From: UMGS687 sp964383665
Lineage (GTDB): Bacteria; Bacillota; Clostridia; Christensenellales; UBA1242
NCBI GenBank assembly: GCA_964383665.1
Contig: CAYLHO010000002.1
Span: 141,960 to 205,959 of the forward strand
Length of the DNA: 64,000 bases
Direction: 5' to 3'
Below, piece after piece: positions 35,367 through 43,987 of this stretch (its first letter is position 1; each line of letters starts with the position of its first letter). The notes below the pieces were generated by a model that searched no databases, had not been told where the DNA came from, and saw only the letters and a program-made list of their open reading frames with translations. A program made the translations under genes and the position numbers.

Positions 35367-35982
35367 TTAAATTTGCCTCCGCTTGACTTGGGCGAATGTA
35401 GAGAGGAACAAGTTCGGTTTCAGATATAAATTCGTTGTTTTCTGCCTTGTTTTCGGCAAGGGCAAGAAGTGATTTTGCCGAAAGCGAAACAATTTCAGTT
35501 TCAAAAGGTAATTTTTCAATTGAAACAAGGTTTTTAAGCCCATAAACTTCGTTTTTGGTAATCATTTTTGGCTTTTCAATTTCTTTATCCATGTTGAAAC
35601 TGGAAACGAAATAAAGCCCGCTTAACGCATCCAAAATTGCTGTTTTGTTTTCTTTTGTGCTTCTGCTTGCAATAAGTTCCAATGAATTGATTGAAATTGC
35701 TTTCATGTTTGGTTTTGTTGAAAGAATTGCTTTGGCGGTTGCAATTGAAATTCGAAGCCCTGTGAAAGACCCTGGGCCAACAACAACAGCAAGGGCGTCA
35801 ATTTCGTTTAGGAAATCGCTTGTGTTTTTCGCTCCTGCTTCTGCAAAAAGTTTTTCAACTTCAACAAGCAAATTTTCGGAGTGCTTTGAATTGGAGTCAA
35901 TTGCTTTAAAATATGTTTTTCCGTTGTGGGAAAGGGCAATGTGTGCTTCAGCAAATGCCGTGTTTAAACATAGAATATTCAT
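35350..35982 (-). CDS. tsaB: tRNA threonylcarbamoyladenosine biosynthesis protein TsaB
   Basis: This 210-residue ASKHA-fold protein begins MNILCLNTAFAEAHIAL and contains DALAVVVGPGSFTGLRISIATAKAI, the defining TsaB/YeaZ segment. It works with TsaD and TsaE to make the t6A modification of ANN-decoding tRNAs; it lacks the metal site of TsaD and serves as its scaffold. The start overlaps the stop of tsaE by four bases. No tsaD gene lies in this window. Confidence 0.93.
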   Translation of the reverse strand: MNILCLNTAFAEAHIALSHNGKTYFKAIDSNSKHSENLLVEVEKLFAEAGAKNTSDFLNEIDALAVVVGPGSFTGLRISIATAKAILSTKPNMKAISINSLELIASRSTKENKTAILDALSGLYFVSSFNMDKEIEKPKMITKNEVYGLKNLVSIEKLPFETEIVSLSAKSLLALAENKAENNEFISETELVPLYIRPSQAEANLNANSK

Positions 35983-36392
35983 TTTATTTCCTCGATTTTA
36001 ATTTCTCTTTCGTTATCTGAAATTTTGTTTATTGTTATTTTTTTGTATGGCGGAGAGAAAAGCCCTTCAACGTTCTCCGCCCATTCAACTAAAACAATTC
36101 CGTCATTTTTTTTGAAATAGTCCTCAAATCCAAGTTCATAGGCTTCTTCTTTCGACGAAAGGCGATACATGTCGAAATGATACATTTTCTCTTTTCCAAC
36201 AAATTCATTAAGCAAAGTAAATGTTGGGCTTGTTACTATTTCAGAAATTCCAAGTCCTTTTGCAAAACCTTTTGTGAAAGTTGTTTTTCCCGCGCCAAGA
36301 TCCCCAGAAAGAACAATTACGCATGGGGATTTAATTGATTTCGCAAATTCGGTTGCAAAATTCATTGTTTCATCAGCACTTTTTGTTATCAA
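35979..36392 (-). CDS. tsaE: tRNA threonylcarbamoyladenosine biosynthesis ATPase TsaE
   Basis: The likely start is TTG at 36392, eight bases after AAGGAG, giving 137 residues. The frame is open further upstream to 36491, but that part lies within the PAP2 gene and is not TsaE-like. Walker A is GDLGAGKT (30-37), followed by SPTFTLLNEF, YHFDMYRL and a late VLVEWAENV, all characteristic of TsaE. It is the ATPase that resets the TsaB-TsaD complex in t6A synthesis. It overlaps the PAP2 gene by 20 bases and tsaB by four. Confidence 0.93.
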   Translation of the reverse strand: MITKSADETMNFATEFAKSIKSPCVIVLSGDLGAGKTTFTKGFAKGLGISEIVTSPTFTLLNEFVGKEKMYHFDMYRLSSKEEAYELGFEDYFKKNDGIVLVEWAENVEGLFSPPYKKITINKISDNEREIKIEEIK

Positions 36393-36924
36393 TTTTTTTG
36401 TCTCCTTTTTTGTAAAGTGAAATTCCAATTGTTGAGAACACAATTCCTTCGGCAAGAGCAACAAGTGTGTCGGAAAGGTAGTGTTGCCCAAGATACATTC
36501 GTGAAACTATAACAAATCCAACAAAAATTGTAAAGAGAACGCTTGAAAGAACTTTAATCCAAGGTCTTTTTGAGGATTTAAAAATTATGTAGACACAAAA
36601 ACAAGCGATGATCGTTGCGCTTAAAGTATGCCCGCTTGGCATCGATGCGCCGCTTCCCGGAAAAATGTTTTTAATTTCTCCGCTTGCAACATATGGTCGT
36701 GGGCGGGAAATTAATGCTTTCATAATCCAGTTCGCAAGTAAACTTAAAAGATAGGTTAAACTGAAATAGAGTGCATATTTTTTGTTAACTAAAATATAGA
36801 TTGTTAAAACGGCAATTGCAAAGCCAATATAGTTTCCAAGTTGGGAAATTAACTTAAAAAAATTATCCCAAAACGGGGAGGATATTGTTTGAAGAGTTTT
36901 TATTATTTCAATTTCAAATTTCAT
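36373..36924 (-). CDS. PAP2-family membrane phosphatase
   Basis: This 183-residue membrane protein has about five helices and the three PAP2 motifs: KALISRPRP (KxxxxxxRP type), MPSGHTLSATI (PSGH) and SRMYLGQHYLSD (SRxxxxxHxxxD). Members remove phosphate from lipid substrates such as undecaprenyl pyrophosphate or phosphatidylglycerol phosphate at the outer face of the membrane. It is first in a leftward group with tsaE, tsaB and rimI and overlaps tsaE. The exact substrate is not determined. Confidence 0.88.
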   Translation of the reverse strand: MKFEIEIIKTLQTISSPFWDNFFKLISQLGNYIGFAIAVLTIYILVNKKYALYFSLTYLLSLLANWIMKALISRPRPYVASGEIKNIFPGSGASMPSGHTLSATIIACFCVYIIFKSSKRPWIKVLSSVLFTIFVGFVIVSRMYLGQHYLSDTLVALAEGIVFSTIGISLYKKGDKKIDNKKC

Positions 36925-36959
36925 CTTTCTAGTATTTCAAAATAAAGCCAAAAATATTT

Positions 36960-38210
36960 TTAGCTTTTTTTCTTTCCCCCTTTTTTCTTTTTGTTTAGAT
37001 TTTGCAAATATGGGGAGTAGATTATTATTGCTGAAATCCCAGTTCCGATTAAGATAATTTGCCAAAGTTCAAATTTGAAAGTTATATATTGAACATGATT
37101 TGCAACAAGCGCAAGTCCGCCGGTTGTTGATATTCCAACAAGAATGTTTCCGTTGTTATCGGTTCGATAGATGCATTTTTCGTTAACTCCGCAGTTTTCA
37201 AGCCGTTCAAGCGTTTCATCGGAAGGGTGTCCATAGCTGTTTTTCCCAACAGAAATAACTGCGTATTCTGGTTTAACGATGTCAAGAAATTCCTCTGTTG
37301 AGGAATATTTGCTCCCATGATGGGCAATTTGTAAAATGTCAATATCAAAATACATTTCAGAGAATCCTGCGTATTGGTTGGATTCAACTTTACTTACAAA
37401 TTCCGATTCGATTCTTGAACTTCCATCGCCGGTTAGCATAATTTTTCTTCCCATATATTCAACAATAATAATTGGGGAGTAGTCGTTTGTAACCGCTTCG
37501 CCTTTGGATAAATATACTTTTCCGGTTATTGGCGCAAAAAAGTTAACAGCCCACATCGAACTTGATGTTGCTGCTTCTTCCTCCGAATAAGATGAAGAGT
37601 GAATTCGGAGATATTCATTTGTGTAAATCTTTTTGCAGCCAGATTCTTCAATCTCTTTGTCTAATTTTGATATAACGTTGCGATATGTTTCGTCGCTTGA
37701 GGTTGGTGCGCCAGCCGGAATTTCCCATGGAATATCGTCGGAAGTTTTTTCGTTATAGTAATAAATTTGTGGAAGATAACAATTTTTAACAAGATAGTTG
37801 TCAAAAACATATGATGCGCCTCCAATGTGGTCGGCATCGGGGTGGGTTAAAATTAAATAATCGATAACTTCTTGCTCATCTTCTTCTCGAAAGGCAAAAT
37901 TGTTTAAATAATTTTTAAATTTGTTATGACTTGTGGATTTTTTATCGCCGCAGTCGATAAGCATAGTTTCGCCCGTTGGAAATTGTATTAAAGCCGCCGA
38001 GCCTTGTTCAACGTCGATGAAATGCGCTTTTAAGCCGTTTTCGTAAACTTCGCTTGAAAGAGCATCTTTGTTATAATAAAAATTAACAAAATTTTCAACT
38101 TTCTCTTTGAAGAAAAAAGTTGAACAAAGAGCAAGAACAATTAAGCCAAAAATTATTGTTCTAACCAAAAGCTTTTTCTTTTCAACTGTTTTCTTGTCTT
38201 TTTTATCCAA
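36960..38210 (-). CDS. ComEC-like metallo-beta-lactamase-fold protein, membrane-anchored
   Basis: The product has 416 residues: a basic N-terminus with one helix (about 15-35), a beta-lactamase-fold domain like the C-terminal part of ComEC/Rec2, and a second membrane helix near 380-400 with a Lys-rich tail. Metal ligands are visible in LTHPDADHIGG (HxxxDH), LTGDGSSRIE and IAHHGSKYSS, and HPSDETLERL is typical of the ComEC group. The competence channel domain is absent, so it is probably an extracytoplasmic hydrolase or nuclease and not a DNA transporter. Confidence 0.82.
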   Translation of the reverse strand: MDKKDKKTVEKKKLLVRTIIFGLIVLALCSTFFFKEKVENFVNFYYNKDALSSEVYENGLKAHFIDVEQGSAALIQFPTGETMLIDCGDKKSTSHNKFKNYLNNFAFREEDEQEVIDYLILTHPDADHIGGASYVFDNYLVKNCYLPQIYYYNEKTSDDIPWEIPAGAPTSSDETYRNVISKLDKEIEESGCKKIYTNEYLRIHSSSYSEEEAATSSSMWAVNFFAPITGKVYLSKGEAVTNDYSPIIIVEYMGRKIMLTGDGSSRIESEFVSKVESNQYAGFSEMYFDIDILQIAHHGSKYSSTEEFLDIVKPEYAVISVGKNSYGHPSDETLERLENCGVNEKCIYRTDNNGNILVGISTTGGLALVANHVQYITFKFELWQIILIGTGISAIIIYSPYLQNLNKKKKGGKKKS

Positions 38211-38235
38211 AAGTTAATCGTTTCCTTATTTTTTC

Positions 38236-39603
38236 TTAAATTTTGTTAAGTTCAAATCCGTCCTTCGTGTCTTTAATTAAAAAACCTTTGCTTTTAATTA
38301 AATCGCGAAGTTCGTCAGATTTTGCCCAGTTCTTTTCAATTCGGGCTTGAACGCGTTCATTTGCCAATTTTTTAATTTCGTCTGGAATTTCAATCTCTTC
38401 TTCTTTTCCAAGATTTAAACTTAAAACTTGGTCGAATTTCATGAGAAGATTGAAAACTTCCTTGCTTTTTGGCTCGTTTTTAAGCATTTTCCAAACGATT
38501 CCAACAGCAAGAGGAAGATTTAAATCGTCGGAAATTGCGTTTCTGAAATCTTTTTCATATTGCGCAAGATTATCCTCGTTTGCTTTTTCTGTTCCATTTT
38601 TGTTTTCCAAAGCCAGTTGCTTAAGAGATTTAAGAGCTTGTTTTGCGGAGGACAATCCGTCGAAAGTGAAATTAAGGCTTTTTCGATAGTGAGTTAAAAG
38701 ATTAAGATATCTGAAATCGAGAGGGGAGAATCCTTTTTCAATAAGTTCGTCAAGGGTGTATAAATTCCCAAGGCTTTTTCCCATTTTTCCACCGTCAACT
38801 TGTAGGAATTCAACGTGCATCCAATTTTTAACAACTTGTTTTCCCTCTTTTGCGTCGTTTTGTGCAATTTCATTTTCGTGGTGGATTGGTTTGTGGTCGA
38901 TTCCGCCGGTGTGGATATCGATTGAGTTTCCAAGATATTTTTCGCCCATTGCCGAGCATTCAATATGCCAACCTGGGCAACCAATTCCCCATGGGCTTTC
39001 CCATTTCATAATGTGTTGTTCAGGAACGAATTTCCAAAGTGCGAAATCGAAAGGGTGGTGTTTTTGTTGATTCTCGTCAATTCTGTTAACGCCGGTTGTT
39101 GAAAGGTCTTTCCCTGAAAGCGCGCCATATGCTTTGAATTTTTGCACATCGAAATACACACCGTCGTCAATTATATATGTGTAACCCTTTGCTTCAAGCT
39201 TTTTAATGAACGAAATCATTTCGTTAATATGCTCGGTTGCCTTTGCAACGTGTTCTGGGAACTCAATGTTAAGGCGGGAAGCGTCACGATAGAAACAATT
39301 TGTGTAGAACTTTGCAATTTCATATGGATCTTTGTTTTCGCGTTTAGCGGCAAGTTCCATTTTGTCGTCGCCGTCGTCGGAATCGGAAACAAGGTGTCCA
39401 ACATCGGTTAAGTTCATAACCCCGTTAATTTTGAATCCGCAATATTTCAAACTTTTGCGCAAAAAATCCATAAAAAGATATGCGCGCATGTTTCCAATGT
39501 GTGGGAAATAATATACGGTTGGCCCGCAGGTGTACATTTTAACAGTGTTGTTTTCAACAATAAGATCTTCTTTTTTTCTTGTTAAAGAATTAAATATTTT
39601 CAT
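38236..39603 (-). CDS. cysS: Cysteinyl-tRNA synthetase
   Basis: This 455-residue class I synthetase has the CysRS opening YTCGPTVYYFPHIGNMR (HIGH-type HIGN at 35-38, Cys26 a zinc ligand), GCPGWHIECSAM with the second set of zinc ligands, HENEIAQ, and the KMSKS-type KMGKSLGN. Length is normal. It charges tRNA-Cys. AGGAG precedes the ATG. There is no T-box in the 50-base gap upstream. Confidence 0.96.
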   Translation of the reverse strand: MKIFNSLTRKKEDLIVENNTVKMYTCGPTVYYFPHIGNMRAYLFMDFLRKSLKYCGFKINGVMNLTDVGHLVSDSDDGDDKMELAAKRENKDPYEIAKFYTNCFYRDASRLNIEFPEHVAKATEHINEMISFIKKLEAKGYTYIIDDGVYFDVQKFKAYGALSGKDLSTTGVNRIDENQQKHHPFDFALWKFVPEQHIMKWESPWGIGCPGWHIECSAMGEKYLGNSIDIHTGGIDHKPIHHENEIAQNDAKEGKQVVKNWMHVEFLQVDGGKMGKSLGNLYTLDELIEKGFSPLDFRYLNLLTHYRKSLNFTFDGLSSAKQALKSLKQLALENKNGTEKANEDNLAQYEKDFRNAISDDLNLPLAVGIVWKMLKNEPKSKEVFNLLMKFDQVLSLNLGKEEEIEIPDEIKKLANERVQARIEKNWAKSDELRDLIKSKGFLIKDTKDGFELNKI

Positions 39604-39654
39604 TTTTATACTCCTAGGTTTATATATTCGATTATGTTTTTTCTGGTGCGATTG

Positions 39655-41835
39655 CTATTGCAAAGAACTAACAACCGCGGTCATACATAAATCAAAATAT
39701 CTTGGAGGAAGCGACATAACCGAAAGGGCATTGTTCTTGGAATAGATAAATTTTTCGCCGTCTTTCAAAAGATCGGTTGTTTTGAAGAAATATATGCTTC
39801 CAAGATTGCAATAGACGCTGCTTAAGTTGATTGGCTTGTTAAATTCAACAACGCAAGCAAGCTTAAGCCCTTGATTTATGTTAAGAAGCGAACTGAAAGT
39901 TATTTCGCCCTCATTACGGTTAATTTTGAAGTCGTAGGTTTGAATTTTCTCAACAAATTTCCCCGCGTCAACAAACATTCCGTTAAAGTTACTTATTTCC
40001 GTTGTTTGTGCTTTATAGTCTTTAACATCAAATTTAATTTTCTTAAATTGAGGGAAAAGAGGGTTTTCAATTGCGTTGATAATCTTTTCAAAGCGATCGT
40101 CGATGTCGAGAGTGTGAAGAATTTGAATAACAAAATTTTCTTGTGCTTCATCAAGAAGTTTCAGGAGATATTTTCGCTCAATTTGTCCGTCATTTGTTTC
40201 TTCCAAAACAAAAGCATTATAAAGTTTTCCAATTTTATATTCGCCCCAAATCAACTTTTTGAAAAGCGATTTGAAAGGTTCGAAGTTGGAAATTTTTTCA
40301 AAATTTTTGTTTGAATATTCTCTTCCGTTAAGGAACGCTGTTTTAAGGCGGTCAACTTGTTTTTCAATTTCACTTGGCAAAACCTTTCCAATTGCAAGTT
40401 GGTCCTCAATGTCCAAAATGTTGATGTCTGCTTTTTTAGCAAGGGTTTGGAGCATTTGGTTTTTCCAATTTTCATCTTCAAACTTTTTAATTGCGTTTGA
40501 ACTAAAAATTTTTGCGGCTTCGTCTTTTCCGCAGTTAACAAGGCATTCTGTTAAATATTTTGCTTCTTTGAATCGACCAAGTCCAAAAAGTTGGCAGGCA
40601 AATTCAACCATTTGGGCGGTTAAGTTTTCGCTTCCGAAAAGCGCGCAAAAACGAATTGCCCATTTTGCTTCTTTAATGTCGTCTTTTCTTGAAACAACGT
40701 CATAAAGTTTTTCTGCAAAGTTTTCAAGTCCTTCTTTTTCAAAAACGTTGAAAAGATAGGTTAAGTTTATGAGCTTTGAAAGAATGTTCTCTTCTTTAAC
40801 AACGTTAATTAAATATGTTTTTAAAACGTTGTTAGCCGGAAATCCGCTTGCAAGATTAAGATCAATTTTGTCGAAAGGAATTCCAAGAGTTCTTTCTTGA
40901 GGCTCTTTAATTTTGCGCCTTGCAGCGTAAACAAATTGTTTTTCTGTTTTAACCTCTGGACTTTTAATTATTTCAAGTTTTTCCGCAATTGCTTCTTTAA
41001 AAGCAGGGGAGGTTGCCTTTTCATAGAGGTCGTTAAGACGGGTTAGGGCTTCGTTGTCGCTTCCAAATGCAACAAAGACACCTGCAAGTTTTCCCTTTTC
41101 TTCTTCAGGAATGTTGTCGTAAAGGCGCTTGTCTAACTCAAGAAAAGTTTCGCGTTTGAACTTTTTTAAAATGTGGGAATTTTGATCTTCATTTGCCTCG
41201 TCGGAAATAAAATCGTCGATAAGCATTCTGATTCCGCGAGCAGTGTTGAAATCGGTTATGATTTCAAGAAGTTTATATTTGTTTTCTTTGTTCGAGTTAA
41301 GATATGAAATTGTCCATTCTTCGTTTTCGTTGAAAAAATTTTGCATGAATTCAACTGCAGGACGCTTCCAATTGAAAAGCGTTTCGGTTTTGTCGCTTTC
41401 AAAAGCTTTAATTATAAGCGGCAAGTATAAATTCTTGTCGACATCACAATTTTTAACAATTTCAACAAAACGATCGAAATATCTTTCAAGGAAAGAATAA
41501 CTTTCTTTAACAGAGCTGTATTTGATTTGACCAATTTGCCCAACAAAAATTTTGCGAACAAAATGGAAAACGCTTTCATATTTTTTTGCTGTTAAAAGAA
41601 GTGCAACGAAATTTGAAAGGGCAAACATATAGTTTTTAAGTTGAAAAATTAAGTCGGAAAAAGAATTGATGCTTTCTTCGCTCAAGTTTTCGTTTGTTAT
41701 GTTGTCTGCCAAAAATTTAATTTCCTCTTCGGAAAGAGAACGGCTTATAAATGCTTCAGCGTCAACCTCAATTTCAAAGCCAAAAAATTGTTTAAGTTTT
41801 GATTCAATTTGATTAATATCTTTTAAAATTTCCAT
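39655..41835 (-). CDS. Large helical-repeat protein, DUF4132-like C-terminus
   Basis: This 726-residue, mostly helical, soluble protein has no signal or membrane segment. The first ~450 residues look like HEAT/TPR-type helical repeats. The C-terminal part (WGEYKIGKLYNAFVLEETNDG, then IQILHTLDIDDRF and PLFPQFKKIKFDV) resembles the DUF4132 domain pattern of W-Y-GKL-F-DG, I-HPLEL and PF-QL. DUF4132 proteins are poorly understood and are sometimes fused to WGR domains, which this one lacks. It lies upstream of cysS on the same strand; no functional link is evident. Confidence 0.6.
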   Translation of the reverse strand: MEILKDINQIESKLKQFFGFEIEVDAEAFISRSLSEEEIKFLADNITNENLSEESINSFSDLIFQLKNYMFALSNFVALLLTAKKYESVFHFVRKIFVGQIGQIKYSSVKESYSFLERYFDRFVEIVKNCDVDKNLYLPLIIKAFESDKTETLFNWKRPAVEFMQNFFNENEEWTISYLNSNKENKYKLLEIITDFNTARGIRMLIDDFISDEANEDQNSHILKKFKRETFLELDKRLYDNIPEEEKGKLAGVFVAFGSDNEALTRLNDLYEKATSPAFKEAIAEKLEIIKSPEVKTEKQFVYAARRKIKEPQERTLGIPFDKIDLNLASGFPANNVLKTYLINVVKEENILSKLINLTYLFNVFEKEGLENFAEKLYDVVSRKDDIKEAKWAIRFCALFGSENLTAQMVEFACQLFGLGRFKEAKYLTECLVNCGKDEAAKIFSSNAIKKFEDENWKNQMLQTLAKKADINILDIEDQLAIGKVLPSEIEKQVDRLKTAFLNGREYSNKNFEKISNFEPFKSLFKKLIWGEYKIGKLYNAFVLEETNDGQIERKYLLKLLDEAQENFVIQILHTLDIDDRFEKIINAIENPLFPQFKKIKFDVKDYKAQTTEISNFNGMFVDAGKFVEKIQTYDFKINRNEGEITFSSLLNINQGLKLACVVEFNKPINLSSVYCNLGSIYFFKTTDLLKDGEKFIYSKNNALSVMSLPPRYFDLCMTAVVSSLQ

Positions 41836-41871
41836 GGTAAGATTATATCAAATAAATAATAATAAAACAAC

Positions 41872-42717
41872 TTAATCATTAAGTTTTTTATTAAAAATTT
41901 CCTCAATTGTTGTGTTTAAATCGTTGTTTTGAAGTAATGTTGAAAGTTGGTCCTCGTTTAGCATTTTAATTTTTCCGTTTGAGAATTTAACAAAGAAAAA
42001 TGTATATTTCTCTTTGCTTGTTTCCTTGAGAAGTTTGAAAAGAGGGACGGAAGAATTAAGGTAGATGTTTTTTATTGGTAAGATGTCTTTTTTCTTTTTT
42101 TCAATTTGACTTATAAGCGGGGCATATGTTCCGTTAAATTTCCCTTCAAAAATTCCGCAAAAAAGAAAAATTGAAATAAGCCCAAAAGAAAAATTAATTT
42201 GAAAAAATGCGGAAATTATGAAAAAAATTAAAAAAATTAATGAAAAAATTAAATTTATTGCACAAGAAATTTTATAAACGGTTTTTTCTTTAAATTTTAA
42301 TTTTAAAATTGAGGTTAAAATTCGACCTCCGTCAAGAGGAAATGCAGGCAACAAATTAAAAACCATAAGCGAAAAATTCGACAAGGCAAAAGTGTATGTC
42401 ACGATATATGTTTGAGGGAAAATCCACCAAAGCATAATTGTTATTGCAAGCAAAAGCGCGTTAACAATTGGCCCGGCAAGAGCAATTTTAATTTCGTCGC
42501 GAGGGCTGAAACAGTAGTTTTTAAATGAAACGCAAGCCCCATAAGGCAAAATCCAAACTTTGTTAAGTCCATAGCCAAGTTTTTTTGCAGCATTTGCATG
42601 GGCAAGTTCGTGAAGTGAAATTGCAATTATGTATGGAATTAGAACCGAGCCAAATCCAGTTAAAATTAATATTAACAAAAAAACATATGTTAAAGGGTGA
42701 ACTCGAAGTGCTTTCAT
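41872..42717 (-). CDS. SpoIVFB-like M50 membrane metalloprotease
   Basis: This 281-residue site-2 protease homologue has the zinc motif HELAH (36-40) in the first helix region and NLLPAFPLDGGR (Asp129) as the third ligand. About five or six membrane helices are followed by a cytoplasmic C-terminal domain of ~80 residues. This layout fits SpoIVFB, which cleaves pro-sigma-K in Bacillus, but many Clostridia have housekeeping homologues. No spoIVFA or sigma-K gene is adjacent, so the sporulation role is only possible. The ribosome site is weak. Confidence 0.82.
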   Translation of the reverse strand: MKALRVHPLTYVFLLILILTGFGSVLIPYIIAISLHELAHANAAKKLGYGLNKVWILPYGACVSFKNYCFSPRDEIKIALAGPIVNALLLAITIMLWWIFPQTYIVTYTFALSNFSLMVFNLLPAFPLDGGRILTSILKLKFKEKTVYKISCAINLIFSLIFLIFFIISAFFQINFSFGLISIFLFCGIFEGKFNGTYAPLISQIEKKKKDILPIKNIYLNSSVPLFKLLKETSKEKYTFFFVKFSNGKIKMLNEDQLSTLLQNNDLNTTIEEIFNKKLND

Positions 42718-42816
42718 TTAGATATAACTTATGATTGGAATTTGAAATATATAATTTTTTTGACAATTTCCAAGACAAAAACATATTATGCTTTTAGTAA
42801 ATTTTAAGGAGGTAAA

Positions 42817-43818
42817 ATGAAAAAATTTGCAATTTTTCTTGCGCTGATTATTGGAAGTTTTTCAATTGTTTTTGCAGGTTGCGGAAGCAGCAATGTAATT
42901 CGCGTTAACGAAGTTACGCACAGCATTTTCTATGCGCCTTTCTATGCTGCAATCAATCTTGGATTCATGGAAGAAGAGAACATTGAAATTGATCTTACAA
43001 ACGGCGGAGGATCAGATCAATCAATGACAGCGCTTTTAAGCGGAAGCGCCGACATGGCTCTTCTTGGCCCTGAAACAGCGGTTTATGTTGTTGGCGAGGG
43101 AGCAAAAAATTCGCCAGTTATCGTTGGACAATTAACAAAACGCGATGGCTCGCTTCTTGTTGGAAGAACAAACGAAACAAACTTTGATTGGAGCAATTTG
43201 GCGGGCAAAGAAATTATTGGAGGGCGAAGAGGCGGGTCTCCGGCAATGTCTCTTCAATATGCAGTTCAATTGGCTGGTAACACAATTGGAACAGCGCCAG
43301 AGCAATGTAACATAAATCTTGATGTTGCGTTCAATCTTGTTGTTGGGGCTTTCGAGGCAGGGCAAGGCGACTACTGCACAATGTTTGAACCAACCGCAAG
43401 CGAATATGTTGCCGCTGGGAAAGGTTATATTGTTGCTGCTGTTGGGCAAGCAAGCGGGGAAGTTCCGTTCACATGCTTTATGGCAATGCAAAATTATATT
43501 AGCAAGAATGAATCAAAAGTTGAGGGATTCTTGCGCGCAGTAACCCGAGCTTATAACTATCTCATTTCGGCAACAGATGAACAAATTGTTGACGCGCTTA
43601 AACCTTCATTCTCAACAACAACCGATGAAATTATTGTTTCATCTGTTCGAAACTACATTTCATACGACATGTGGAAAAGCACACCTGTTATGAATGAAGA
43701 GGATTTTAACAGATTGCAAGATGTTATGGAAAATGCGGGCGAACTTGACAAGAGAATAAGTTTTGGAAACGTTGTTAACAACACCTATGCACAACGAGTT
43801 GTTGATTCCCTTAAGTAA
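42817..43818 (+). CDS. SsuA/THI5-like substrate-binding lipoprotein
   Basis: The product has 333 residues. A lipobox VFAGC places the lipidated Cys at 22. The rest has the type II binding-protein fold of the SsuA/THI5/NMT1 group: HSIFYAPFYAAINLGFMEEENI at the start and ALLSGSADMALLGPETAVYV are the typical substrate-site segments. Family members bind sulfonates, thiamine precursors, nitrate or riboflavin. The permease and ATPase genes normally next to such a protein are missing here; a sugar transporter of another family follows. AAGGAGG precedes the ATG. Confidence 0.87.
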   Translation: MKKFAIFLALIIGSFSIVFAGCGSSNVIRVNEVTHSIFYAPFYAAINLGFMEEENIEIDLTNGGGSDQSMTALLSGSADMALLGPETAVYVVGEGAKNSPVIVGQLTKRDGSLLVGRTNETNFDWSNLAGKEIIGGRRGGSPAMSLQYAVQLAGNTIGTAPEQCNINLDVAFNLVVGAFEAGQGDYCTMFEPTASEYVAAGKGYIVAAVGQASGEVPFTCFMAMQNYISKNESKVEGFLRAVTRAYNYLISATDEQIVDALKPSFSTTTDEIIVSSVRNYISYDMWKSTPVMNEEDFNRLQDVMENAGELDKRISFGNVVNNTYAQRVVDSLK

Positions 43819-43840
43819 TTAAGAATTATTAAAAATAATT

Positions 43841-43870
43841 AGAGAAGAAATTTTCTTCTCTTTTATTTTT
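43841..43870 (+). terminator. Terminator of the binding-protein gene
   Basis: AGAGAAGAAA and TTTTCTTCTCT form a 10-bp stem followed by a T-rich tail. The following stretch to 43987 is AT-rich without features. Confidence 0.75.
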
Positions 43871-43987
43871 TCTTAAACATGTAAAATATGCAAAAAAATC
43901 ATAAAAAATTAATATTTTTTTAAAAATATTTAATTAAATTTGATTTTTTTAATGAATTAATAAAAATTTAAAATCATATTTTAAATT

